From Sporosalibacterium faouarense (GTDB lineage: Bacteria > Bacillota > Clostridia > Tissierellales > VENL01): a stretch of 52,178 nucleotides of DNA. Numbering within the stretch: the first letter of the stretch is position 1; every line of letters starts with the position of its first letter. The stretch is taken from assembly GCF_016765695.1 (NCBI RefSeq), contig NZ_JAETGO010000086.1, positions 1 through 52,178 on the forward strand. The letters are read 5' to 3'. Both the position numbers and the translations under genes were made by a program. Shown in pieces: positions 43,369 to 51,419 of this stretch. Below the pieces are notes generated by a model that saw only the letters and a list, made by a program, of their open reading frames with translations, had not been told where the DNA came from and ran no database searches.

Positions 43369-44334
43369 CTATATTTGGTTTACAGGTGTTATTGCTCTAT
43401 TCCCATTTAATACTGCTAAAACATTATCAACAACTAATCTTGCCATTTTAGTTCTAGTTTCATTTGAAGCACTTCCAACATGAGGTGTCATAACTACATT
43501 ATTCATACTTCTCAACTCTTCTTCTATTTTAGGTTCATTTTCAAACACATCTAATCCTGCTCCCCATATTTGTCCTTCTTTTAAAGCTTCAACTAAAGCT
43601 TTTTCATCTATAACTGGACCACGGGAAGTATTAATAATTATCGCAGTATTTTTCATCATCTTAAATTCATCTCTACCTATAGAATGCTTAGTTTCATCAG
43701 TCAATGGTACATGTAGTGAAATGAAATCTGCTTCCTTTAATAAAGTTTCTTTATCTACATAGATTGCTCCGTATTCTTTTTCAAATTCTTCATCCCTATT
43801 TCTATTATGATAAAGAATTTTCATATCAAAGCCTAAGCTCTTTTTAGCAAATGCCTTGCCTATTCTACCTGCTCCAATCACACCAAGGGTCTTACCAGTA
43901 ACATCTTGCCCTAATAAAAGATTTGGGTCAAAACTATTCCATTTATTATTCCTTACATATCCATCCCCTTCTGCTACTCTTCTAGTAACAGCAAACATAA
44001 GAGCCCATGCAAGTTCAGCAGTTGTATCAGAAAGTACTCCAGGAGTATTAGTTACTTGAATTCCTCTTTTCGTAGCTTCCTCTATATCTATATTGTTATA
44101 TCCAACTGCAAAATTTGATATAACCTTTAAGTTATCTGCATTGTCCAATACTTCTTTATCTATCTTATTTGCAAGCTGAGTTATTAATGCATCTTTACCT
44201 TTTACCTTTTCTATAAGTTCTTCCTTAGTTAAAGTTCTGTCCATAGGGTTGATTTCTACATCAAAATGTTGTCTTAATAAATCCACTTGCATCAATGGTA
44301 CTTCTCTAGTTATGTATATTTTTTTTCTATCCAT
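43369..44334 (-). CDS. D-isomer-specific 2-hydroxyacid dehydrogenase (glyoxylate/hydroxypyruvate reductase type)
   Basis: The 321-residue protein has the NAD motif GVIGAGRIGKAFA and the catalytic Arg (SRGPVID), Glu and His (TPHVGSAS) of the family. It resembles GyaR-like glyoxylate or hydroxypyruvate reductases. A glycerate kinase gene lies 2 kb upstream on the same strand, so the pair could turn hydroxypyruvate into 2-phosphoglycerate, linking serine breakdown to glycolysis. A lipoprotein gene lies between. AAGGAGG precedes the ATG. Confidence 0.82.
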   Translation of the reverse strand: MDRKKIYITREVPLMQVDLLRQHFDVEINPMDRTLTKEELIEKVKGKDALITQLANKIDKEVLDNADNLKVISNFAVGYNNIDIEEATKRGIQVTNTPGVLSDTTAELAWALMFAVTRRVAEGDGYVRNNKWNSFDPNLLLGQDVTGKTLGVIGAGRIGKAFAKKSLGFDMKILYHNRNRDEEFEKEYGAIYVDKETLLKEADFISLHVPLTDETKHSIGRDEFKMMKNTAIIINTSRGPVIDEKALVEALKEGQIWGAGLDVFENEPKIEEELRSMNNVVMTPHVGSASNETRTKMARLVVDNVLAVLNGNRAITPVNQI

Positions 44335-44552
44335 GTGCTACCTCCTTATGTATTTTAAAGTTTCTTACCTTCTTACTATATTATAATATATCCATACAGG
44401 ATTATCATAATCATTTAGTATATTTAAGAAATCTATATTTTTTAGAGAATTGAATAAAATTTTATCTAATTCCCTTATCTACCTTTAAGTAAAATTAACT
44501 CTTAATATTTGGCTATTCAGTTGCTTTTCACTTAATTGTTTTCTTTCATATT

Positions 44553-46052
44553 TTATTTAGAATCAATAAGGTTTAAATCAGTTAAGAAATCTTGGATTTT
44601 ATCTCCTAAATCATCTCTATCCATTAAAGGATATTTCACTTCTTCTTCGTTAAAAATCAAAGTAAGTTTTCCTTCTATATTTTTAGTAAGATCCATAGTA
44701 GTTGTATCAAATATTTTCCATCCATTTTCATTAAAAACTACATAGGATTTTTCATCAGTAAATAAAATATATGCTGGTATATCATTATTGATCATAAAAC
44801 TCTTTAATAATAATGCTTTATCCTTAGGCCCTCCTTTTCCAGTTACAATTACCTCTTCTGGATCCATGATTCTATGAGCTTCTTTAAATATACTTCCTCC
44901 TTCAATATTTTCATTAATGTAATTAATCATGTCTTTAGATGTACTTAATTCCTTAGAGTATTTTTTTGTTAGCTGAGTTTTAGCACTTTCGCTAACATAA
45001 AATTCTGGATGCTTAACTATTAATGTCTGATATCCATATTTTGCAAGGGTGTATTGGGATTCAGGTGTATCTTTACTTAGGGTATATACTTGATTGACAA
45101 TATTCTCAGATATATCCTTAGCTTTATCTCCCTTTTTTATTTCAATGTTTACATGGGGAAAATCTGTAGGGAAACCTTTTTTATCTGGCTCTAATTGAAA
45201 ATAGTTAATATCAGCTTCATATTTATCCTTAAAATCATACCTTTCAATGAAGCTTTCATAGGCCTCTTGAGTCATTCTTCCTTCCATAGTAAATCCAGTA
45301 GTATAATATGCATCATTACAGATTCCAATAACCTTGTTGTAATTAGGTAGCTGTCCATAATCTACATCTTGAAACATTCCCATAGTATCATTATAGATGT
45401 TATGATCTTTATGCTTTAAAAAATATGCATTATCTGAAAGATAGTCATCACCTTTGTAGCTAAAGCTAGTAATGGCATGCTCAGGTATTGTTAATAAAAC
45501 AACATCCTCTGGCTCTACTCCCATTAGTCTCATCATTGCAACATTCATACTGGATATATCAGCACATGCTCCAATTACATTGCCATAATTCTCTTGTAGA
45601 TTTGCCATAACATCATAGTTAAGAAATTTTAGATAGGATAGGATTAAGGAATACCATTCTTGTATAGGGTCTTCCTCGGGAGTCCTTTCAGCAACATGGG
45701 TCAAATGTTCAATATTCCTACGATTATATATACTTAATCCTTTTATTAAATCACCATTATTTGATTTAATATCTATAGCTTTTTCAATTGTATTCTCTGA
45801 CATCATATTTGTTAATATCATTGCTGAATAGACTTGCATATAAAGAGCATCCATAAAATATCCAGTTATACTTCTTTTTATCAATCCATCAAATTCATAT
45901 TCAGTACCTTTCTCAAGTTGTGCCAGCTCTTTGTATTCCTCTAATATCGGAAATCCATTGTTTAAGCTTTGTGTAGACACCTTTGTTTCCCCCGTAGTGC
46001 AACTTGCTAACAGCAAGGATAAAATAATAAGTATAATCATTATCTTTTTCAT
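44553..46052 (-). CDS. Lipoprotein with transglutaminase-like motifs
   Basis: The 499-residue protein starts at ATG 46052 after GGGGGGA; an upstream in-frame ATG would place that site inside the gene. A lipobox (LLASC, Cys18) follows a hydrophobic signal. Around 161-210 a transglutaminase-like set is seen: C163 (GACADISSMNVAMM), H192 (PEHAITSF), D207 (YLSDNAYF). A second segment at about 402-450 (GKGGPKDKALLLKSFMINNDIPAYILF; WKIFDTT) resembles the same fold but lacks the cysteine (Pro409 in its place). I infer a surface protein with one active and one degenerate transglutaminase-like unit; the function is unknown. Confidence 0.62.
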   Translation of the reverse strand: MKKIMIILIILSLLLASCTTGETKVSTQSLNNGFPILEEYKELAQLEKGTEYEFDGLIKRSITGYFMDALYMQVYSAMILTNMMSENTIEKAIDIKSNNGDLIKGLSIYNRRNIEHLTHVAERTPEEDPIQEWYSLILSYLKFLNYDVMANLQENYGNVIGACADISSMNVAMMRLMGVEPEDVVLLTIPEHAITSFSYKGDDYLSDNAYFLKHKDHNIYNDTMGMFQDVDYGQLPNYNKVIGICNDAYYTTGFTMEGRMTQEAYESFIERYDFKDKYEADINYFQLEPDKKGFPTDFPHVNIEIKKGDKAKDISENIVNQVYTLSKDTPESQYTLAKYGYQTLIVKHPEFYVSESAKTQLTKKYSKELSTSKDMINYINENIEGGSIFKEAHRIMDPEEVIVTGKGGPKDKALLLKSFMINNDIPAYILFTDEKSYVVFNENGWKIFDTTTMDLTKNIEGKLTLIFNEEEVKYPLMDRDDLGDKIQDFLTDLNLIDSK

Positions 46053-46263
46053 GCAGTTCCCCCCTAATATAGTATGTTTAGAACCCCTCACAAAGGTGTT
46101 TTAAATATATTATTTCATTTCTTTCTTATTACACTTTTACAAAAACATATCCTATGGCTAAAATATACTTATAGAATAATTAGCGAAGGATAATTCTTTT
46201 CCCTTTGCAACACTTTTTGCATATTAAAAAAGTAGAATCTATGAATATAAAAACCTGTCTGTT

Positions 46264-47397
46264 TTAAAGTAAGACTATCCTGATAATCTGCTCAACATTA
46301 CTCTCAATAAGAAGTTTAGCCTTATCTTTGTTCATTGCTTCTTCTATATACATAGGATAATTCATGATTGAAAAAACTGCATCTATTCCATATTTATTTA
46401 CAATATATCCTTTATCAGAAACACTTCCTGCTATTGCAATAACTGGTTTATCATACTTTTTTGATAACTTAGCAACTCCAAATGGAACCTTTCCATAAAT
46501 AGTCTGATCATCAATCTTACCTTCTCCAGTTATAACTAGATCACAATTTTTTATATCATCTTCTAGCTTCATATTCTTCATTACCAAATCTATTCCAGAT
46601 TTTAATTGAGCATTTAGAAAGGCCATCATTCCTCCACCTAATCCCCCAGCTGCTCCTGCTCCAGGCTCATTTTTTATATTTATGGATAATTCTCTAGAAA
46701 TAATATCGCCTAGATGATTAAGCCCTTTATCCAACTCTAATACCATTTCTTCATTTGCCCCTTTTTGGGGCCCATATACGTAGGATGCTCCCTTTGGACC
46801 ACATAATGGATTATCTACATCACAGGCAATTACAAAATTAGATTTTTTTATTCTATTATCAATATTCTCTAGTTTAATTCTCTTTATATCCTTTAATGAA
46901 CCTCCACCAAATCCTACCTCTTGACCTTTATCATCTAAAAAGCTTATTCCTAAGGCTTGTGCCATTCCTACTCCTCCATCATTGGTAGCACTTCCTCCAA
47001 TACCTAAAATAAATTCTCTACATCCTTTATCTAAGGCTATTTTTATTAATTCTCCCGTTCCATATGTAGTGGTTACCATTGGATTTCTTTTTTCTTCTGG
47101 AACTAATGGTAATCCTGAAGCTGCTGCCATCTCTATAACTGCTGTCTTTTTATCACCTAAAATTCCAAAAAACGAATCAAGCTTGTCTCCCAAAGGTCCG
47201 ATCACTTGTACATTGTGTATCTGTCCATTTGTTGCATTTACTAAAGCCTTTACTGTTCCCTCTCCACCATCAGCCAAAGGCTTCCTAATTATTTCTATCT
47301 TTTGATTTGCTTTTTTTATTCCCTTTTCAATAGATTCCGCTACTTCAAATGTATCTAAGCTCCCTTTAAATGAATCATTAGCTATTAGAACCTTCAT
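46264..47397 (-). CDS. Glycerate 2-kinase (GarK/GlxK family)
   Basis: The 377-residue protein shows the family features: LIANDSFKGSLDTFEVAESIEKG at the N-terminus, LADGGEGTVKAL, GIGGSATNDGGVGMAQALG, and PGAGAAGGLGGGM. It phosphorylates glycerate to 2-phosphoglycerate (class I enzyme). It would follow a hydroxypyruvate or tartronate-semialdehyde reductase, and a matching reductase gene is downstream on the same strand. A GGGGGTGAAG site lies upstream of the start. Confidence 0.92.
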   Translation of the reverse strand: MKVLIANDSFKGSLDTFEVAESIEKGIKKANQKIEIIRKPLADGGEGTVKALVNATNGQIHNVQVIGPLGDKLDSFFGILGDKKTAVIEMAAASGLPLVPEEKRNPMVTTTYGTGELIKIALDKGCREFILGIGGSATNDGGVGMAQALGISFLDDKGQEVGFGGGSLKDIKRIKLENIDNRIKKSNFVIACDVDNPLCGPKGASYVYGPQKGANEEMVLELDKGLNHLGDIISRELSINIKNEPGAGAAGGLGGGMMAFLNAQLKSGIDLVMKNMKLEDDIKNCDLVITGEGKIDDQTIYGKVPFGVAKLSKKYDKPVIAIAGSVSDKGYIVNKYGIDAVFSIMNYPMYIEEAMNKDKAKLLIESNVEQIIRIVLL

Positions 47398-47736
47398 TCT
47401 AAAGCTTCACCCCCATAAAAACAAACTATTTTTATATATTTATTTTACATTTATAGTCTTATTATAATATATAAGTTTATTTTTAAGCAAAATTATTCTA
47501 GAAATAGTGGAATTTTTAAAAGATTTCATCCCAAGTGAAAATGACTTATTCAGTCACTTTTTCCTTAAACTAATTACTAAAGTAGCTAAATACCTCAGTC
47601 ACGAGGATATAACCTTGAATAAAATTTTAATATGCAATTCCCTTAAATAATGATTTCTTGTTTTTAAATTTTAATCTGTTTAATATTTTCTTTTTTACAA
47701 ATACTAATTTAAGAATAGATTAAGAGGAGGATTAAG
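47398..47736. other. 339-base AT-rich intergenic region
   Basis: Between divergent genes the segment is AT-rich. Two weak features are seen, a small GTGA/TCAC stem near 47534-47562 and T-rich runs; neither is convincing. No ORF or RNA gene was recognised. Confidence 0.5.
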
Positions 47737-48078
47737 ATGGATTATAAAATGCCAAAGCATCATTATAACCTATTAAAAACTGTTGAAGGTACAGGTTGGA
47801 TTCTTTGTGATGCATTAAACACAATGGTTCGTAATAATATTTCTTCAGACTTATCTTCTGGAGGAAATATGGATTCTTTACTAGCAAATAACATAAGTGA
47901 GATTTTCCAAGTAGTTGCAGAATGTGAGGAGCAAGAAGTAATTGATCATCTAGCAGATAAAATAATTGAATTTGCTGGTGAAGACATTAATAGCTTCTTG
48001 GATTACATGGGTCAGAATATGGGGGATAACCCTCTCTATAAGAAAGTTTATACAGTGGCTAATAACGAAATGAGATAA
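47737..48078 (+). CDS. Hypothetical helical protein, 113 residues
   Basis: The protein is helical and acidic with no membrane segment (YNLLKTVEGTGWILCDALNTM; IFQVVAECEEQEVIDHLADKIIEFAGEDINSFLDYMG). AGAGGAGG lies eight bases before the ATG and a strong terminator follows the stop, so it is likely real. I do not recognise a family. Confidence 0.6.
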   Translation: MDYKMPKHHYNLLKTVEGTGWILCDALNTMVRNNISSDLSSGGNMDSLLANNISEIFQVVAECEEQEVIDHLADKIIEFAGEDINSFLDYMGQNMGDNPLYKKVYTVANNEMR

Positions 48079-48080
48079 TT

Positions 48081-48112
48081 ACAAGGTAGGGAATTAACCT
48101 ACCTTGTTTTAT
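48081..48112 (+). terminator. Terminator after the 113-residue hypothetical gene
   Basis: ACAAGGTAGG/CCTACCTTGT (48081-48090 and 48098-48107) is followed by TTTATTTAG, a clear intrinsic terminator. Confidence 0.85.
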
Positions 48113-48209
48113 TTAGCTTAATTGTCACAAAATTCAAATAGTTGACTAATATAGTTATTAGAATTATAATCTTATTGAGAATTTTTATCAAATACTTGGA
48201 GGTTTACAT

Positions 48210-49070
48210 ATGGAAAATAAATCAAAGGGAATTGTACTTATATTGCTATCTGCTTTATTTTTTGCGTTAATGGCAGCTACTGTTAAGTCTTTAGATAACA
48301 TTCCAACTGCTGAAAAAATATTTTTTAGAAATATTTTTGGATTTATTATAGCTTTTTCAATGGTAAGAAAAAAGAAAAAGCCATTATTAGGTAATAATAT
48401 CCCCATTCTATTATTAAGAAGTACTTTTGGACTGTTAGGTGTTGCTTGTTATTTTTATGCTTTATCTCAAGTTCGCCTAGCAGATGCTGTTATCCTTAAT
48501 AAAATGTCACCATTCTTTGTTCTAGTTTTATCGGCTATTTTCCTAAAAGAAAAAATCAAGAAATTACAGTTTGTATCTTTAATATTAGCTGTTGGTGGGG
48601 CTATGCTAGTAATAAAGCCTGAGTTTAACTCAAGTATTTTACCATCTGTTATTGCTCTAGGATCCGCATTTTTTGCGGGAGCTGCATATACAACTATTAG
48701 ACATTTAAGACATACAGATGCAGCTGAAACTATAGTTTTATATTTTACCTTTGTCTCAACCGTTGTTATGATACCATTTATGATATTTGGGCAATTCGTT
48801 GTACCATCACCAACTGAAATTTTAGGATTACTAGGATTAGGACTATTTGCTACAACGGCACAATTCTTGATGACAAATGCTTACAGATTTGCTCCAGCTG
48901 GAGAACTATCAATATATACCTATACTAATATAGTTTTCTCTACCTTTATAGGATTGATTATTTGGGCAGAAGTTCCCGATTCTATAACTATAATAGGAGC
49001 TACGCTTATAGTAGCCGCTGGATTCTTCAATTACTATGCTAATAGAAAGGTCAAGTTAAAAGGTAATTAA
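48210..49070 (+). CDS. EamA/DMT-family transporter
   Basis: The 286-residue protein has about ten helices in two EamA repeats (GIVLILLSALFFALMAATVKSL; LADAVILNKMSPFFVLVLSAIFLKEKI; IVLYFTFVSTVVMIPFMIFGQF). Such proteins move metabolites such as amino acids. The substrate is not shown. TTGGAGG precedes the ATG. Confidence 0.88.
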   Translation: MENKSKGIVLILLSALFFALMAATVKSLDNIPTAEKIFFRNIFGFIIAFSMVRKKKKPLLGNNIPILLLRSTFGLLGVACYFYALSQVRLADAVILNKMSPFFVLVLSAIFLKEKIKKLQFVSLILAVGGAMLVIKPEFNSSILPSVIALGSAFFAGAAYTTIRHLRHTDAAETIVLYFTFVSTVVMIPFMIFGQFVVPSPTEILGLLGLGLFATTAQFLMTNAYRFAPAGELSIYTYTNIVFSTFIGLIIWAEVPDSITIIGATLIVAAGFFNYYANRKVKLKGN

Positions 49071-49106
49071 AATATTAAATTTTAAATATGCAATTTTCTC
49101 AAATAG

Positions 49107-49139
49107 CAGGTATAACATTCTCTATGAATGTTATACCTG
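49107..49139 (+). terminator. Terminator after the DMT transporter gene
   Basis: CAGGTATAACATTC and its reverse complement form a 14-bp perfect stem with a five-base loop, followed by TTTAATT. Confidence 0.75.
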
Positions 49140-49274
49140 TTTAATTATATTCAAAGCCTCTAGCAAATAGTTTATTGAAATATATTTTTTTCCATTTAGA
49201 TCATTATAATTAATACTTGAGATAAATATTTATGTTTATTGTATTCCATAATATACTTAATTTATAATTATATG

Positions 49275-49305
49275 TTGACTTTAACATAATGATAAGGTTT
49301 ATAAT
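49275..49305 (+). promoter_or_regulatory. MerR-type promoter (19-base spacer) before the MerR gene
   Basis: TTGACT (49275-49280) and TATAAT (49300-49305) are separated by 19 bases, the over-long spacing that MerR-family activators act on. The start ATG is 43 bases downstream. It suggests autoregulation. Confidence 0.75.
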
Positions 49306-49347
49306 AAAATCATAATCCGGATTTATTCAATCATGGGAGGTGCTATT

Positions 49348-50160
49348 ATGTTCAAGATAGGAGAATTCTCTAAGTTTACAAAGGTATCTACAAGAATGCT
49401 TAGATATTACGATGAAGTTGGACTATTTAAGCCTAAAAAAATTGATAAGTTTACAGGATATCGTTATTATTCTGCTAGTCAAATGCCAGAGCTTATTAAA
49501 ATAGTTACACTAAGGGACGTTGGTTTCACCATATCAGAGATATCTAGGTTGATTAAGGTAAGGGACGATCAAGATTTTATAAAAGAATTAAAAAGAAAAC
49601 AATTGGAAATTAAAGATACTATTACAGTTGAAGAAAAAAAGATTTCAGATATTGATAAAATTATTTCAAATTTAGGTAAGGAGATGTATACAATGAATTA
49701 TGAAATAATCATAAAAGAAATACCAAGCTATAAAGTTGTGTCTGTAAGAGGAATAGTGGACAGCTATAGTAATGAGGTTAATTTATGGGAAAAGCTAGGA
49801 AAATTTGCTCAAGGTAGTCAACTCCAACCCAATGGGGCCCCCTTTGCTATATATCATGATGGAGAGCATAAGGATAGTAATATAGATATTGAAGTAGTAA
49901 TGCCTGTGGATGAATTACAGGATAGTAAAGGTGAATTTGTTTTCAGAGAGGTCGAGGCCATACCTACTATGGCAACTATCCTATATAAAGGACCCTATGA
50001 AAATATTGATGAAGCTTTTTACTTTCTTGCTAACTGGATTGAAGATAGTAAATATGAGTCCTATGGAAATGCAAGACAAATATCAATTAAGGGTGCATGG
50101 AATGAGCCTAACCCAGATAATTATCTAGTTGAGATACAAATTCCAGTAAGGAAGCTATAA
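49348..50160 (+). CDS. MerR-family regulator with GyrI-like effector domain
   Basis: The 270-residue protein has an N-terminal MerR winged helix (FKIGEFSKFTKVSTRMLRYYDEVGLFKP), a coiled-coil (FIKELKRKQLEIKDTITVEEKKISDI), and a C-terminal GyrI-like domain (about 120-270; EIIIKEIPSYKVVSVRG; AIYHDGEH; VVMPVDE). This is the BmrR/BltR-like layout of drug-sensing activators. I choose ATG 49348, eight bases after GGGAGG; an ATG at 49333 overlaps that site. The drug pump it controls is not obvious; the DMT gene lies upstream in tandem, separated by a terminator. Confidence 0.88.
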   Translation: MFKIGEFSKFTKVSTRMLRYYDEVGLFKPKKIDKFTGYRYYSASQMPELIKIVTLRDVGFTISEISRLIKVRDDQDFIKELKRKQLEIKDTITVEEKKISDIDKIISNLGKEMYTMNYEIIIKEIPSYKVVSVRGIVDSYSNEVNLWEKLGKFAQGSQLQPNGAPFAIYHDGEHKDSNIDIEVVMPVDELQDSKGEFVFREVEAIPTMATILYKGPYENIDEAFYFLANWIEDSKYESYGNARQISIKGAWNEPNPDNYLVEIQIPVRKL

Positions 50161-50182
50161 ACTCTACATAAGTTACATTATG

Positions 50183-50224
50183 CACTAATATAGGGATGGT
50201 AAGTAAGTCATCCCTATATTAGTG
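50183..50224. terminator. Terminator after the MerR gene
   Basis: A perfect 16-bp stem (50183-50198 and 50209-50224) with a ten-base loop, followed by TTTCTT on the plus strand. Confidence 0.75.
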
Positions 50225-50285
50225 TTTCTTATAAATTGTTTTAATCTAAGATTTACACCATGTCTAGCACATAATTTTCTTAGTT

Positions 50286-50543
50286 TTAGAGTATTGTTTT
50301 ATAATTTTTAGCTAATATCCATCCATTTAACCCATAAGAAGAAGAAATTACATAATATGAATATTCTTCTCTTACAAGTTTCTCTCTTAGTTCTTCAATA
50401 GTATCATAGTTCATTGGCCAACTATAACTTTTGTGTTTTTCCAATAAATCACTATTGTTCTTTATAAAGTAATCTATACTGTATTTCTCTATATCAAATA
50501 TTATACTTCCCCTATATTTTAGCAAGTATCTTGCACTATGCAT
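50286..50543 (-). CDS. Hypothetical protein, 85 residues
   Basis: The protein is charged and aromatic, with no signal or membrane helix (YSIDYFIKNNSDLLEKHKSYSWPMNYDTIEELREKL; YYVISSSYGLNGWILAKNYK). AAAGGGA lies about nine bases before the ATG. It is separated from the next upstream gene by a strong hairpin, so it is probably independent. It could be an immunity or orphan gene of the RHS region (inference). Confidence 0.5.
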   Translation of the reverse strand: MHSARYLLKYRGSIIFDIEKYSIDYFIKNNSDLLEKHKSYSWPMNYDTIEELREKLVREEYSYYVISSSYGLNGWILAKNYKTIL

Positions 50544-50575
50544 TCTTACTTTCCCTTTGATTCAAAAATGTAGAA

Positions 50576-50605
50576 AGGTCAAGGGTAATTTTTTACCCTT
50601 GACCT
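50576..50605. terminator. Terminator between small genes of the RHS region
   Basis: AGGTCAAGGGTAA and its reverse complement (50576-50588 and 50593-50605) form a 13-bp perfect stem. On the minus strand it ends transcription of the membrane-protein gene at 50646. Confidence 0.7.
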
Positions 50606-50645
50606 AGTGGATGCTTCTTATTAGCTATTACTAATAATTTCTATT

Positions 50646-51023
50646 TCAAGCTTTTTTATTTTTAGACAAAAATTTAAATATCACTAATAGTTCTATAAGA
50701 ACTAAGCATATGTTGAATGTAATAGCAATAGATTCATAATTAGTTATCCATTCTTGAGATAATATATTTTGGTAAATATCAGGTAATTGCTCATGATTCT
50801 CTACTACTACTGGAATAATTGATAAAGCTGATGTTAAAATCATAAAACCTGCAATAAATATAATTGGAATCAACTTAATAGTAAGTGAGGTTATACCTTC
50901 TATATTACCTTTCTTATTAAAAATCTTTTTTCTAATGAAGTATACTATATAAGGAACAAATAGTATCCAAATCATAAGCATATTAATAGAAATCAATAAC
51001 AACTTCGCTGAATCTTGACTCAA
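50646..51023 (-). CDS. Small membrane protein, candidate immunity protein
   Basis: The 125-residue protein starts at TTG 51023, after AAAGGGGGAG; a longer start at 51047 would contain that site. It has three membrane helices (ISINMLMIWILFVPYIVYFI; LTIKLIPIIFIAGFMILTSALSIIPVVV; IAITFNICLVLIELLVIFKFL). I do not recognise the family. Its position downstream of an RHS C-terminal tail suggests a possible immunity or resistance function. Confidence 0.5.
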   Translation of the reverse strand: MSQDSAKLLLISINMLMIWILFVPYIVYFIRKKIFNKKGNIEGITSLTIKLIPIIFIAGFMILTSALSIIPVVVENHEQLPDIYQNILSQEWITNYESIAITFNICLVLIELLVIFKFLSKNKKA

Positions 51024-51073
51024 ACAATCTCCCCCTTTACGCAACAATACAATTATACTTTTAACTTAAATAC

Positions 51074-51355
51074 TTATTTTTCTTTACTTTTACCCTTAAA
51101 GAAATAAAAGTAATTGTCATCTGCTCCTTTTGTAATCCAGAGGAATTGAAATACTCTAAGAAAAATATACGTAAATAAAATTGCTACAAAGAATCCTAGT
51201 GCCTCTAAAAAATCTCCTGCAAATAAGCTTATAACAATAAGGTAAATACACATAATTAAAAAACATGTAAATCCTACAACATGGAGAATCATAAATTTCT
51301 TAAATTTTAGCAAATATAGATAATTTTCGAGGACGGTATTTTCTTTATTTCTCAT
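51074..51355 (-). CDS. Small membrane protein, candidate immunity protein
   Basis: The 93-residue protein has two to three hydrophobic helices (MILHVVGFTCFLIMCIYLIVISLF; FFVAILFTYIFLRVFQFLWI) and a basic C-terminal tail. It directly follows the RHS gene by 64 bases, with the next membrane protein about 50 bases downstream. RHS toxins are commonly followed by an immunity gene, but its sequence is not recognised. Confidence 0.5.
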   Translation of the reverse strand: MRNKENTVLENYLYLLKFKKFMILHVVGFTCFLIMCIYLIVISLFAGDFLEALGFFVAILFTYIFLRVFQFLWITKGADDNYFYFFKGKSKEK

Positions 51356-51419
51356 AAAGCTCTCCTTTCATATTTATTACATCGTAATTCTATTGTTCTT
51401 ATAGAATGCATACTTATTT

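Noticed and set aside
47534-47562. Possible terminator in the gap before the 113-residue gene
   Set aside because: The stem is short and imperfect and no T run is convincing.
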